Shown: positions 15,125 through 23,707, counted from the stretch's first letter. The stretch: DNA of 30,721 nucleotides from a virus (IMGVR_UViG_3300045941_000177:1-30721), one strand, 5' to 3'. Translations and numbers: made by a program. Notes: generated by a model not told the origin, from the letters alone.

Positions 15125-15703
15125 CTAGCTGTCCCCGCCCGCCGCGACGCCGCGGCGCAGGAAGGCCACCTCGTGCTGCAGGTTCTTCTCGAGCGTGGCC
15201 AGGCCGAGCGTGTGCATCGCGTCGCGAATCGCCTTCTTGCCGGCCACCCTGGGGATCGACGGCCCACGGAGCTCGATGATCGGCAGGCGGCCGGCGCCTG
15301 GCTCCCGACGGAAGACGCCGCGGTGCCCGCTACGCATGGTGGCGAGGAACGCCTGATGGATCCGCCGCCGCTGCCCGCCGAGTGAGTAGCTCACGCCGCG
15401 GCCCTTGCCGCGCGAGGGCTCCGGCCCGGCTGGGCGCAGCTCGACGAGCGGGATCCGGGTCCCACTGATCCGGATGCGCCCGGCCAGACGGTTGAAGGTC
15501 GCCTTCGTGATGTCCATCCGCTCGGTGACCTGGCGCACGGGCACGCCAATGTCCTCGGCGACCTCGCGCGCGGCCGCCGCGCGGACCGTCGTGAGCGTGC
15601 GGTTGATCGCGCGCGTGACCGCGCGCGGCACGCCGTTCTTGACATTGGCCAGGGCCAGCGTCAGGGCACGGTCGTCAAGCTTGATGGTGAAGCCGACGGG
15701 CAC
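15125..15703 (-). CDS. Minor tail protein Z-like
   Basis: A 192-aa, very basic protein resembling lambda gpZ: an early AVTRAINRTLTTVRAAAARE helix, then VPVRQVTERMDITKATFNRL, ARG/SGTRIPLVELRPAG, a RRIHQAFLATMRSGHRGVFR segment and AIRDAMHTLGLATLEKNLQH near the end. GpZ helps join heads and tails in lambda. The start is GTG at 15703, whose G is the last base of the upstream TAG (TAGTG). The longer upstream frame lies inside the preceding gene and is rejected. Stop TAG, two bases before the next ATG. Confidence 0.8.
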   Translation of the reverse strand: MPVGFTIKLDDRALTLALANVKNGVPRAVTRAINRTLTTVRAAAAREVAEDIGVPVRQVTERMDITKATFNRLAGRIRISGTRIPLVELRPAGPEPSRGKGRGVSYSLGGQRRRIHQAFLATMRSGHRGVFRREPGAGRLPIIELRGPSIPRVAGKKAIRDAMHTLGLATLEKNLQHEVAFLRRGVAAGGDS

Positions 15704-16056
15704 TAGACGGGCTCCTTGTAGACCATCGCGCGCACCTCGTCGCCGTCTACCTCGGTGACCACGTCCACCACCCACCGGTCAATCGGCCCGCCGGCCACCT
15801 CGGGCGCGCGCACCACCGCGCCCTTGCGCAGCAGGGGGGCGTCGGCGCGCCTGAAGCAGATCAGCTTGTCCCACCGCCGGAAGATCGAGGGGTCGAGCTG
15901 CTCAGGGACCGGCATCGGAGGCGGCGGCTGCATCACCACGGTGATGGCCGCCGACTCCGGCCCCTGGGCGAACTCGGCGAAGGTGGGCAGGGCCACGGTC
16001 GCCGGGACGCCGAAGTGCTGAAAGAGCACGTCGAGGCTCGGCCGGGCGTCCGTCAT
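15703..16056 (-). CDS. Head-tail joining protein (lambda FII-like)
   Basis: A 117-aa protein, the same length as lambda gpFII, and in the same position (after the decoration-like gene, before Z). It begins SLDVLFQHFGVPATVALPTF, has the Pro run QPPPPMPVPEQL in the middle, then LICFRRADAPLLRKGAVVRA and the C-terminal strands DRWVVDVVTEVDGDEVRAMV. The last part, a small beta barrel with V-D-x-V-T-E-V, is typical of FII/attachment proteins (the Phage_attach family). It would connect the DNA-filled head to the tail. Its stop overlaps the GTG start of the Z-like gene. Confidence 0.7.
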   Translation of the reverse strand: MTDARPSLDVLFQHFGVPATVALPTFAEFAQGPESAAITVVMQPPPPMPVPEQLDPSIFRRWDKLICFRRADAPLLRKGAVVRAPEVAGGPIDRWVVDVVTEVDGDEVRAMVYKEPV

Positions 16057-16077
16057 GGCGAGCCCCTGGCCGAAGCG

Positions 16078-16428
16078 CTACGCGAGCGCGGCGCCGAGGT
16101 TCACACCGTGCAGGACGACGAACCCCGTCGCGGAGGGGTTGACCGCCACCCTCGCCGCCACCCCTGCCTTGAAATTGCCGGTCGTCACGGTGGTGAACCG
16201 CTTGTTCGTGTCGTCCCAGTTGACCTGTTGCCCCTCGGTCCATGCTTGAGCGCTGAGCTTCGCGTGCTCCACGACGCCGAGCCGGAGCCCCCGGAAGGGC
16301 AGGGTCTGCGCGACCGTCTCCGTCGCGATCACCAGCACGTCGCCGATCTTCACGCCGACACCGGCGGTCACCCCGCCGGTGGGCGCGATGAACTCGAGGA
16401 TCTCGCCCGGCTGCACATAGCCCTTCAT
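16078..16428 (-). CDS. DUF2190-like capsid decoration protein
   Basis: A 116-aa protein starting MKGYVQPGEILEFIAPTGGV. It continues GVKIGDVLVIATETVAQTLP and LRLGVVEHAKLSA, then the strand-rich end QQVNWDDTNKRFTTVTTGNF and GVAARVAVNPSATGFVVLHG. This pattern (Pro-Gly-Glu start, V-x-G-D-x-V at 26-32, Ala/Val-Asn-Pro near the end) matches the DUF2190 family found next to capsid genes. Members are thought to be capsid cement or fibre proteins, the counterpart of lambda D. It directly follows the major capsid gene (51-bp gap). Confidence 0.8.
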   Translation of the reverse strand: MKGYVQPGEILEFIAPTGGVTAGVGVKIGDVLVIATETVAQTLPFRGLRLGVVEHAKLSAQAWTEGQQVNWDDTNKRFTTVTTGNFKAGVAARVAVNPSATGFVVLHGVNLGAALA

Positions 16429-16479
16429 CGCGCTGCCTCCTTGTCATGGCCCGGGGTGACCCCGAGCAGGTCGTCGGCG

Positions 16480-18570
16480 CTAGGCGCCGGGGTTCTTGTA
16501 GAAGCCGCGCCAGTCGATCACCTTCGCGCCGACGTCGTGCCGGCACTTCACCTCGATGCCGTCGACCTTGAAGCCGACCTGCGTCTCGACCACCGGCCCA
16601 TCCACCCCCTCAAGCATCGCGAGCTCGACCAGGTCGATCTGGTCGGCCGAGGCTGCCAAGTACCAGGAGACGGCCGAGGCGACATCGAGGCGAGGCTCCG
16701 CGACCACCGTCAGCCGGCCGCCGAAGGGGTTGACGTTGGACGACTGGCTCGCGAGCAGGTTCGTGCTCACGAACTGGTCGGCGATCGTCTCCTTGCCGGT
16801 CGGCACAATCAGGAGGCGCGGCACGAGGTTCAAGAACTGCACCGCGTCGACGCCCTTCTGCTGGCGCATCGCGGCCCGTGCGGCCCCGATCGGCGCGATG
16901 GCGATCGCGTCGGAGGTGCCCGAGAGGTTGCCATGGTTGGCGTGGAAGAGCGCGACGCCATCGCCCATGGTCGGGTTGCTGGTGATCTGCGCCCACACCA
17001 GGTCGGACTCGAGGTGCCGGGCTGACCGTCCGAAGAGGAGGGCGACGCGCGAGAAGGCGTCGGTGTCGTCGTTCACGAGGGCCTGGCGGGTGATGCCGAA
17101 CACGCGCCCGTAAGTGGCGAGCTGGTACTGCTCCTTGGCTTCGCCGATCGTCCCGCTGGTGAACTCCCCATGCTGGTTCACCGCGGAGAGCGTCGGCGCC
17201 TCACCGAGCTGGTTCCGCTTCACCGGCTTGAAGTCGGGAATTGTCGTCCGCCGCACGATCGGGCCGAAGGTTTGCGGGGCTTCCATGTAGGCCGCCCGCA
17301 GCGTCTTGTTCGCGACGTCGGCCAAGAGGTTCGCGTAGTCGGATGTCGTGTGCAGGCCGGCCCGCTGGTTCAGGCCGAGCGCCAGGCCCGCGATCTCCAT
17401 CTTCGACAGGCCGGTGGTCCGGACCCCGCGAGCCTGCAGGCAGATCTTCGCGGACTCGATCAGGGACAGGCCGCGGTAGTTCCGGCCGCTGTCGTCCAGC
17501 TTGAAGAGGCTCGGCGCGCACCGATGCAGCAGCGCATTCTCGAGGCCCCGCAGGACCGCGTCTTGCGGATCCACGCCGGGCACCATGACGATGCGCGGAC
17601 CGCGCTCGTCGCCGGCGCGCTCGCGGACCCGCTCCAGCACCCGCTCGAGCGCGTCAACCTTCGGCACCCGCTCCTCGATCAGGGCCTGCATGAACGCCAC
17701 CGGCATGTTCGCGTTGCGGCAGGCCTGCATGATCGACTGGACGCGGTCGCGCTCCTGCTCGACGCCGCGCTCGCGCTCGGCGTCGGCGACCTCCTCGGCG
17801 CTCGGCGGTGCGGGCGGCGCAGCGGGCGCCGGAGCTCCGGGGTCGAGGAGATCGGCGCGCTCATCGAGGTCGACGACCTCGGCGGGCTCGGTGGCGGGGA
17901 CGGCAGCGGGGGCACGACGGCTCATGGGTGTCTCCTTCGCGTCGCGCGTGACGATCACGCACGGGTTGGTCGGGGTCTTCTCGCCGGCGGCGCGAATCTT
18001 GGCGCCGTCGTCGGCGCCCATCGGCACCGCAGAGATCTCGTAGGGCTCCCAGTCGATCGCGTGGCGCCGCGGCACGCCGCCAGGCCCGCCGGTCGTCTGC
18101 TCGTACGTGTAGACGCGATAGCCCACGCTGAGATTGCGGATGATCCGGTCCTGAACGTCCTGCCACACAGGCTCCACGTCGGCGCGCTTCGAGAAGCGCA
18201 CGGTCGCCTCACCGCGCTTGCCATTCACCGTCGCGCTCTTGGGCTCGACGACGCCGATCACGTTGCGCAACGCGAGGGACATGTGCGAGTCGAGGACGGG
18301 CGCGCCGTTGTTGAGGCGGTCGATGCGCACGTGCTTCTCATCCAGCGACAGCGTCTCGATATACCGCTCATCGCGCAGCCAGTCGTAGCGCATCACGGGC
18401 GCGCCCACCGAGAACACGACGTCGACGGTCCGGGCCTCGCGGTCGATGCTGTCGGGTGCGACTTCGGCGCGGAACTCAAGCGCGGCCAGCTCCACCTGGG
18501 TCGTCGGCGGGGCGGCGGGCGCGCGGCGCTTCATGCGGGCCATGCTGCACGGCGGGCGCGCCGGCTGCAT
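16480..18570 (-). CDS. Prohead protease/major capsid protein fusion
   Basis: About 696 aa combining a head maturation protease and the major capsid protein. The protease region (about 30-195) has the HK97-type signatures GAPVLDSH (likely catalytic His 96) and RNLSVGYR (likely catalytic Ser 148), then EISAVPMGAD. A Pro/Ala/Glu-rich scaffold-like linker follows (about 215-300). The capsid part (about 340-696) includes SLIESAKICLQARGVRTTGL, RRTTIPDFKPVKRNQLGEAP, YGRVFGITRQALVNDD and NHGNLSGTSDAI. Cleavage after the scaffold would free the coat protein. Such fusions are known in a group of lambda-like phages. The start is ambiguous: ATG 18570 is chosen; TTG 18579 and ATG 18543 or 18534 are alternatives, none with a strong ribosome binding site. 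Confidence 0.92.
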   Translation of the reverse strand: MQPARPPCSMARMKRRAPAAPPTTQVELAALEFRAEVAPDSIDREARTVDVVFSVGAPVMRYDWLRDERYIETLSLDEKHVRIDRLNNGAPVLDSHMSLALRNVIGVVEPKSATVNGKRGEATVRFSKRADVEPVWQDVQDRIIRNLSVGYRVYTYEQTTGGPGGVPRRHAIDWEPYEISAVPMGADDGAKIRAAGEKTPTNPCVIVTRDAKETPMSRRAPAAVPATEPAEVVDLDERADLLDPGAPAPAAPPAPPSAEEVADAERERGVEQERDRVQSIMQACRNANMPVAFMQALIEERVPKVDALERVLERVRERAGDERGPRIVMVPGVDPQDAVLRGLENALLHRCAPSLFKLDDSGRNYRGLSLIESAKICLQARGVRTTGLSKMEIAGLALGLNQRAGLHTTSDYANLLADVANKTLRAAYMEAPQTFGPIVRRTTIPDFKPVKRNQLGEAPTLSAVNQHGEFTSGTIGEAKEQYQLATYGRVFGITRQALVNDDTDAFSRVALLFGRSARHLESDLVWAQITSNPTMGDGVALFHANHGNLSGTSDAIAIAPIGAARAAMRQQKGVDAVQFLNLVPRLLIVPTGKETIADQFVSTNLLASQSSNVNPFGGRLTVVAEPRLDVASAVSWYLAASADQIDLVELAMLEGVDGPVVETQVGFKVDGIEVKCRHDVGAKVIDWRGFYKNPGA

Positions 18571-18597
18571 AGCCGTCAAAAAATTACGGGTACGGTT

Positions 18598-18849
18598 TCA
18601 GGAGGACTGGCGCAGCCGAAGTGGTGAATCTTGCGAGCGAAGCCAGCCCTTGCGACACAGCGCGTCGATGTGCGCCTGCATGCCGGCTCGGCTCAGGGAA
18701 AAGCGCCGCGCCAGGTAGGCCGCACGGCAATTCTCCCCCGTGGTCTGGCGGAAGCGGACGATCTCGGCGAGGATGGCGGCCTGCTTGCGGGTCAGCGCGG
18801 GATCGTCGGCCAGGGTGGCGCGACGGTCCTCGAGCTGGGCGTCAATCAT
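18598..18849 (-). CDS. Small winged-helix DNA-binding protein
   Basis: An 83-aa protein that looks like a LexA/MarR-type winged helix. It has LTRKQAAILAEIVRFRQTTG (helix 1), CRAAYLARRFSLSRAGMQAH (helix-turn-helix with the recognition helix SRAGMQAHIDAL) and a wing KGWLRSQDSPLRL. It has no sensor or protease domain. Location between the portal and capsid genes is odd for a regulator; it may tune late transcription or have been inserted as a passenger. The ATG 18849 overlaps the preceding gene by ATGA. The stop lies 27 bases before the chosen capsid start. Confidence 0.7.
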   Translation of the reverse strand: MIDAQLEDRRATLADDPALTRKQAAILAEIVRFRQTTGENCRAAYLARRFSLSRAGMQAHIDALCRKGWLRSQDSPLRLRQSS

Positions 18850-19052
18850 CTGGCCAGGAGGTCGCCTTCGATTGCGGCAATGGCGGCGTCGCGGCCGTCA
18901 CCGAAGCAGTGCCCGCAGCACGTGCCCCGCGGGGGACGCACGGCGCGCGCCCCAGCCAGGAGGTCCTCGAGCGTCTTCGCTGGTGTGGGGGTAGCGGGTG
19001 GACACGCCGCGGTCGCGCCGCCCGCCTGACGGTCCTGCAGGTCTCGGATCAT
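18846..19052 (-). CDS. Small Cys-containing hypothetical protein
   Basis: A 68-aa protein. ATG 19052 is preferred over GTG 19073 because AAGGAG lies seven bases before it. The N-terminal half is Ala/Pro/Thr-rich (ATAACPPATPTPAKTLEDLL). The C-terminal half carries a short Cys cluster, GTCCGHCFGDGRDAA, with a C-x-x-C element that could bind metal with a partner. It is coupled to the winged-helix gene by ATGA. I do not recognise a function. It may act with that gene, since the pair is inserted together between portal and capsid genes. Confidence 0.6.
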   Translation of the reverse strand: MIRDLQDRQAGGATAACPPATPTPAKTLEDLLAGARAVRPPRGTCCGHCFGDGRDAAIAAIEGDLLAR

Positions 19053-19069
19053 GGCGGCGCTCCTTCGGC

Positions 19070-20602
19070 TCACCGGTGGCCGTTGCCGTTCAGCAGGAGG
19101 CGATCAGCGTCATCCATCTCAGCTGGCGCGTTCTTGGGCTGCTGCAGCGTCGTCGGCTGCCCCTGCTGCGACATGTGGCGCGGATCACTGTCGAGGATCA
19201 CGCCCTTGGCGTCGAACTTCTTGTTCCATTCCTCGATCTCGTCGAGGACCTCATCGGGGTCATAGCCGCGCTCACGCACCATCTCGGCCCATGTCATGCC
19301 ACCGATGCGGATCAGCCGCTGATAGGCGATGCCTTCCTTGTCGGGCTCGATCATCGGCATGGGGGGCGGCGTCCAGCGCGCTGCCGGCGCGTCCTGGACC
19401 TGCCCCACGATCGCCGCCGCCTGCATCGCCCAGGCCCAGGCGGGCGCGCAGAACTGCGGGATCAGCATCCCCCACCGCCACCCGTCGACGTCGGCCCAGT
19501 GCCGGATGCGCGACATGCGCGCCGCGGAGAAGGGCAGGTTCATGTAGTCGCCCGTCAGGTCCTCGTAGGTCACGCCGATGCCGGAGGCGATCGCGCGGAG
19601 CTGCGTCTGCGCATAGGGCGCGTGCTCCGACACGGTCGGCGGATCCACGACCGACACGCTGCGCCCCGGTGGCAGGTTCAGGATCATGCCGGGCCCGAGC
19701 GTGTCGACCTCCGGCTGCTCGCTCGCGGTGGTGCCGAGCGCCGGCGCGGACCCATCAATGTCGGTGGTCATGACCGCCAAGCACGCGGCGATCTTCTGCT
19801 TCATGAGGGCCGCGTCCTCGTACTCGTCGAAGTCCTTCATGCGCAGCGTCACCGCCGCGAACCACGGCACGCCGCGCACCTGCCCAGCGCGCCCTGGCTC
19901 GTACACGTGCAGGATCTCCGAAGCCGGGATGCGATCCGACACCCCGTAACCGCGCGCGTTCGTGAACTGTGCACCCGGGTGCTCGCGGAAGAGGCGATAG
20001 GCGACGCGCCGCCCGATCGCGTCGAACTCGACCCCCTGGATGATCCGGGCCCCTCCGGGCAGGCCAACCCCGTCAAGCGTCGTGTCGAGGTAGTCGGGCT
20101 CGAGGATCTGCAGCTGCATTGGGATCGGCAGTCCGTCCTCGAGCCGGCGCCACCGCCGGCGGACTAGGGCCTCGCCCGACTCGGCCACGGTGCGCATGAC
20201 CTGCTTCTGCAGGCCCGCGAAGTCCTGGCGACCCTCGGCGTCACACGCCGGGGTGCCGGCCCAGGCCGCCCACGCCTCGAGCGCGCGCGTACGATTCGGG
20301 ATCGTCCGCGGCAGCATGGCGGCGATCCCCCACCCGACGGTGTGCTCGACGATCGTCCGCAGCGCCCGCTTCGCATAGGCATTGTTCCGGACCAAGTCGC
20401 GGGCCACGCTCCGCAGATTGGCCAGGCCCTGCGCGCTCGCCGCGTTGGCATCGACACTGCTCCGGTTCCACCCCTGCGTGCGCCGGCCCGCCGCAGCCGC
20501 CTCGTAGTGGCGCGCCACGAGCTCGACGGCGGCGCGCGCCCGCATCCGACGGAGCGTCCACCGCGGCGCGACCGCTTCCGTCAGCCGATCGACCCAGTGC
20601 AC
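19070..20602 (-). CDS. Portal protein (lambda gpB family)
   Basis: A 510-aa portal of the lambda type, the ring at the capsid vertex through which DNA is packaged and to which the tail joins. Features are RRTQGWNRSSVDANAASAQG (58-75), the NNAYAKRALRTIVEHTVGWG helix, GLQKQVMRTVAESGEALVRR, LQILEPDYLDT, GVEFDAIGRRVAYRLFREHP, IPASEILHVYEPGRAGQVRG (a very conserved portal element) and IASGIGVTYEDLTGDYMNLP, then SAARMSRIRHWADVDGWRWG. Start is GTG at 20602, one base after the upstream TAG; an upstream extension lies inside the previous gene. A Gln/Pro-rich tail ends it. Confidence 0.95.
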   Translation of the reverse strand: MHWVDRLTEAVAPRWTLRRMRARAAVELVARHYEAAAAGRRTQGWNRSSVDANAASAQGLANLRSVARDLVRNNAYAKRALRTIVEHTVGWGIAAMLPRTIPNRTRALEAWAAWAGTPACDAEGRQDFAGLQKQVMRTVAESGEALVRRRWRRLEDGLPIPMQLQILEPDYLDTTLDGVGLPGGARIIQGVEFDAIGRRVAYRLFREHPGAQFTNARGYGVSDRIPASEILHVYEPGRAGQVRGVPWFAAVTLRMKDFDEYEDAALMKQKIAACLAVMTTDIDGSAPALGTTASEQPEVDTLGPGMILNLPPGRSVSVVDPPTVSEHAPYAQTQLRAIASGIGVTYEDLTGDYMNLPFSAARMSRIRHWADVDGWRWGMLIPQFCAPAWAWAMQAAAIVGQVQDAPAARWTPPPMPMIEPDKEGIAYQRLIRIGGMTWAEMVRERGYDPDEVLDEIEEWNKKFDAKGVILDSDPRHMSQQGQPTTLQQPKNAPAEMDDADRLLLNGNGHR

Positions 20603-20603
20603 G

Positions 20604-20774
20604 CTACGGCGCCCAGGCGAGGTCGTAGGCGCCGCACGCGCACACCGCCGCAGCACGCGGCGTCACGCAGGGATCATCCGCGCCCTCGGGCTGGTGCGAG
20701 AACTCCCCCGCCCCGGGGGTGACGTGGATCCGGGGGCGGGCGTCGTCGGCGACGGGCATCGGTGCATCGGCCAT
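20604..20774 (-). CDS. Small hypothetical protein between gpW-like and portal genes
   Basis: A 56-aa protein (ATG 20774, two bases after the gpW-like stop TAG; its own TAG is one base before the portal GTG). It is Pro/Asp-rich (MADAPMPVADDARPRIHVTP, then GAGEFSHQPEGADDPCVTPR) and ends AAAVCACGAYDLAWAP, with a C-x-C pair. The tight junctions on both sides support translation. No family is recognised. Lambda has no gene at this place, so it is an addition to the standard order. Confidence 0.6.
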   Translation of the reverse strand: MADAPMPVADDARPRIHVTPGAGEFSHQPEGADDPCVTPRAAAVCACGAYDLAWAP

Positions 20775-20776
20775 GG

Positions 20777-20971
20777 CTACACCCCCTTGTCGTGCGCGGC
20801 ATACCGGGTCGTCTGTGCGCCGCTGACGATCTGCTCCATGCTGGCCAGCAGGGCGCGCATCTCCTCGAGGCTCTGGTAGGTCACCGTGCGGTCGGCATAG
20901 GCCACGGTCTGCACGCCGGAGGCGATCGCCGCCTTGAGCGTGTCGATCTCGGCCTGGGTCCAGGTCGGCAT
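20777..20971 (-). CDS. Head-tail connector protein gpW-like
   Basis: A 64-aa protein with the gpW layout: an N-terminal helix (TQAEIDTLKAAIASGVQTVA), a short beta hairpin (YADRTVTYQSL) and a second helix (EEMRALLASMEQIVSG). Lambda gpW is 68 aa, lies between terminase and portal as here, and plugs the portal after DNA filling, before FII and the tail attach. The pattern (K/G)xxVxYxDRxVxYxSxxEM is the family hallmark. Start ATG 20971 has only a weak AGG ribosome binding site. Confidence 0.85.
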   Translation of the reverse strand: MPTWTQAEIDTLKAAIASGVQTVAYADRTVTYQSLEEMRALLASMEQIVSGAQTTRYAAHDKGV

Positions 20972-21009
20972 GGCTGGCCTGTATCGTGCGCATCACCGAT
21001 TCTGTTTTT

Positions 21010-21252
21010 TCAATGACAAACTGCCGCCAGGCCAGCGTCTCGGGCGCAGACCCGGCACTTCGCCTCCGTCACCCGGCCGGGCCGGCCCGGCCGGGTCCCC
21101 GTCGCCTTGAACCGCCACCACCACGCCTCGGGCCCCGGGCGCTCCGTCTCCGCCCCGCATGCGCAGCGCTGGTAGGTGTAGCTTCGCGCGGAGTAGCGCT
21201 GCCAGGCGGTCGCGACCGTGCATTGGCATGTCAGGCAGTGCACGCCGCTCAC
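21010..21252 (-). CDS. Small zinc-ribbon-like protein behind TerL
   Basis: An 80-aa protein starting at GTG 21252, which overlaps the TerL stop (GTGA). It contains three Cys pairs: CLTCQC (6-11), CAC (30-32) and CRVC (66-69), with a Trp-rich stretch between (PGPEAWWWRFKATG). The pairs suggest one zinc ribbon or two small zinc sites. Function unknown; a role in packaging is possible given its position but is not shown. A longer frame inside the TerL gene is rejected. Confidence 0.65.
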   Translation of the reverse strand: MSGVHCLTCQCTVATAWQRYSARSYTYQRCACGAETERPGPEAWWWRFKATGTRPGRPGRVTEAKCRVCARDAGLAAVCH

Positions 21253-23192
21253 CGGAGCCACCCCCGCCGCGGCTGCAGCCAGGGCGCGCGCGGCGGCGGC
21301 GCTGGCCGGGATGGCGGGCTCGGCGCCGCCTGGGGGGCCGCTGCCGGTGTCGCGGCCAGCGCCGGCGCGGCCTCGGTCCCGACCGCCGTTTCCAGTGCCT
21401 GCCAGTCCGAGTCGCGGAAGCGATCGAGGCCCACCACGGCCGCCGCCGCCCGCGCGTACACGCGCGCGTCCAGCGCGTGGTTCTCGCGCCCCGGGATCAG
21501 CTCCCACCGCAGCACCACGAAGCCACGCGCCGACTTGCGCGGCACAATCTGCTCCGCCGTCAATTCGCGGAAGTAGCCCTCCCCGTACTCGGGGAAGTGG
21601 CAGAAGCCGGGCGGCGGCGGGCCCCCGTCGACGGGGAGCTCGAGGCGGAGCGCCCCGTACAGCTCGCTCTTCGCGATCGCGCCGACGACCGGCCAGACCT
21701 TGTAGCCGCGCTTCAGCTTCCGCCCGCGGTCGGTCACGTCGACCGGCGTCGGCGGGGCGATGAGGGCGCCGCCGACCTCCTGGCCCTTGACCGCGACCAC
21801 GCGCGCCATGGGGTGCTGTCGCGCCCAGGCGTAGACCTGGCTCGTGTTATAGCCGCTGTCCACGGCCAGCATGCGCACCGGCAGCTCGACGCCACCCTCG
21901 TGCGGGTAGCGGCGGGCGAGCAGGGCGTTCACCTGGGGCCACGGGCCCTTCTCGAGGTCGGCCGTATCGCCCGGCAGGATCCCGTAGTCGATCGACCAGG
22001 AGGTGCGGCCGCGCCCCCACCCGACCACCTCGTACACGACGCGGTCCTTCTGCACGTCGACGCCGGCCGTCAGGAAGAGCGCGCCGGCCGGCACCGTCCC
22101 GATGGCGTAGGGCTCGCGTCGTCGCATGAGCCGCTCCCAGTCCGGCGCCTCGCCCCGGTCCTGCCAGGTTTCACCGAGCGCGGTGTTGACGAAGGTTTTC
22201 AGCGTCTCGGGCCCTCCGGCGTCGGCCTTGACGAACTCCGCGGCGAGCTGCCCCCAGGTCGCGTTCGGGCTGTAGGAGTAGCCAGCCCACAGGTGGAAGG
22301 ACGCGTGGCGGTTCCACTCGGTGAAGTGCTCGGGCTTCTCCGCCCGCCACTCCCCCGCTTCGAGCATGTCGCGCTTCTGTGCATGTTCGATCACGCAGCC
22401 GTTCGCTTCGCACACGAGGTACGCGCGCTCCGGTGCCCCGCGTGGCCACTTGAGATTGGGAAACCGCAGGACTTGGAACTCGCCGCAGGAGGGACAGGGC
22501 ACGTAGAACCGCCGCTGGTCGCCCTCGAGGAAGCGCCGCTCGATCGCGCTCCGGCCCGCCACGTGCGGGGTCGACCCGCAGACGATCTTCCGGTTCCAGT
22601 AATACTCTGTGCGCCGGATGCCGAGCTCGACCGGGTCGCCTTCCGCCCCCGCGCTGGCCGGGTAGCCGTCGATCTCGTCGAAGATCACCACCCGCCGCGA
22701 GGTCCGCCGGAAGCCCCGCGGGCTGTTCGCGCCGATCAGCAGCAGCGAGCCCCCGCGAAATTGCTTGTAGAGAATCGTGTTCGCGCTGTCCCGCGTCTTC
22801 GCTTCCGCCACCAGGCCCTGCAGCGCCGGCACCTCCGCGAGCATCGGGGCCAAGTCCTCCTTGCTGTGCTTCTCCGCATCGTCGACCGTGGGCTGCACGA
22901 CGAGGATCGGGCACGGATCGTGCTCGATGAAGTAGCCCACCGCGGCGCAGAAGCACTTGGTATACCCGACGCGCGCGCTCTTCATCCAGGTGACGCGCTC
23001 GATCAACGGGTCGGAGATCGCGTCGAGGATCCCGCGCTGATACGGCAGCGTCCGCCACCGTCCCGCGTTCGCGTCACCGGCCGGGAGGCGGTACTTGTCA
23101 TCGGCCCAGTCGGACAGCGCCAGGCGCGGCGGCGGCCGCCAGGCCTCGCGCGTGCGCGCCTGGACCTCTTCGAGGACCGAGACGGTGCTCAC
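21249..23192 (-). CDS. Terminase large subunit (lambda gpA family)
   Basis: A 647-aa packaging motor of the lambda type. The ATPase has a Walker A-like loop KSARVGYTK (71-79), almost the same as lambda gpA, and Walker B VVIFDEID (168-175). A zinc-like CPSC...C...C region follows around residues 227-255 (YVPCPSCGEFQVLRF, YLVCEANGC). The nuclease has GVDVQKDRVVYEVVGWGRG (first Asp), MLAVDSGYNTSQVYAWARQH and RENHALDARVYARAA (a final Asp). The gpA type indicates packaging by cutting at cos sites. Start ATG 23192 overlaps the TerS stop; stop TGA overlaps the next GTG. Confidence 0.96.
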   Translation of the reverse strand: MSTVSVLEEVQARTREAWRPPPRLALSDWADDKYRLPAGDANAGRWRTLPYQRGILDAISDPLIERVTWMKSARVGYTKCFCAAVGYFIEHDPCPILVVQPTVDDAEKHSKEDLAPMLAEVPALQGLVAEAKTRDSANTILYKQFRGGSLLLIGANSPRGFRRTSRRVVIFDEIDGYPASAGAEGDPVELGIRRTEYYWNRKIVCGSTPHVAGRSAIERRFLEGDQRRFYVPCPSCGEFQVLRFPNLKWPRGAPERAYLVCEANGCVIEHAQKRDMLEAGEWRAEKPEHFTEWNRHASFHLWAGYSYSPNATWGQLAAEFVKADAGGPETLKTFVNTALGETWQDRGEAPDWERLMRRREPYAIGTVPAGALFLTAGVDVQKDRVVYEVVGWGRGRTSWSIDYGILPGDTADLEKGPWPQVNALLARRYPHEGGVELPVRMLAVDSGYNTSQVYAWARQHPMARVVAVKGQEVGGALIAPPTPVDVTDRGRKLKRGYKVWPVVGAIAKSELYGALRLELPVDGGPPPPGFCHFPEYGEGYFRELTAEQIVPRKSARGFVVLRWELIPGRENHALDARVYARAAAAVVGLDRFRDSDWQALETAVGTEAAPALAATPAAAPQAAPSPPSRPAPPPRAPWLQPRRGWLR

Positions 23193-23707
23193 GCCGGCGC
23201 CCCCGCCGCAAGCTCCTCGAGTACCTCACGCACCAAGCCCTCGAGCACGACCAGGTCGGCCGCCCCCAGGTGCGGCAGCCGCTGCCGGGCCCGCGTCGGC
23301 AGGCCGAGCAGTGTCGTCCGCGCCTGCAGCACCATCCCCGCCCATCGCGTCTCGACCTCCGCCGCCGGCACCAGCTCGCGCTTCTTCCGCGCCGTCTGCA
23401 GCTCAAAGGCCTCCGCCCGGGCCAGCCGCTCCCGCAGCGTCGCGGCGGCCAGGTCGGAGGGCGCCGGTGTCGCAGCGCCGTTCGCCTTCACCCGCGGCCG
23501 CGTGTGCGCCGCCCACTCCGCCCGCGCCTTCTCCGCGTCGAGGATCATCCAGCGACCGCGCAGATCCCGTTGCACCGACGCCGACGTCAGGCGGCCCATG
23601 CGGATCGCCAGCCGCACCGATGGCAGCGCCCAGCCCTCGGCGCGCGCGAACGCCGACAGGCTGGCCGGACCCGTCGCCGCGGGCTCTAGAGTTTTCTTAT
23701 TCCCCAT
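23189..23707 (-). CDS. Terminase small subunit (Nu1-like)
   Basis: A 172-aa DNA-recognition subunit. The N-terminal half resembles the winged helix of lambda Nu1 (SLSAFARAEGWALPSVRLAI, then RGRWMILDAEKARAEWAAHT). The C-terminal half carries the most recognisable part of the family (LRERLARAEAFELQTARKKR, ELVPAAEVETRWAGMVLQAR and LLGLPTRARQRLP). The protein binds cos and hands DNA to TerL, whose start overlaps its stop by ATGA. The start is ATG 23707, after TAGGTA. Only the 205-bp gap before it separates packaging from replication genes. Confidence 0.9.
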   Translation of the reverse strand: MGNKKTLEPAATGPASLSAFARAEGWALPSVRLAIRMGRLTSASVQRDLRGRWMILDAEKARAEWAAHTRPRVKANGAATPAPSDLAAATLRERLARAEAFELQTARKKRELVPAAEVETRWAGMVLQARTTLLGLPTRARQRLPHLGAADLVVLEGLVREVLEELAAGAPA

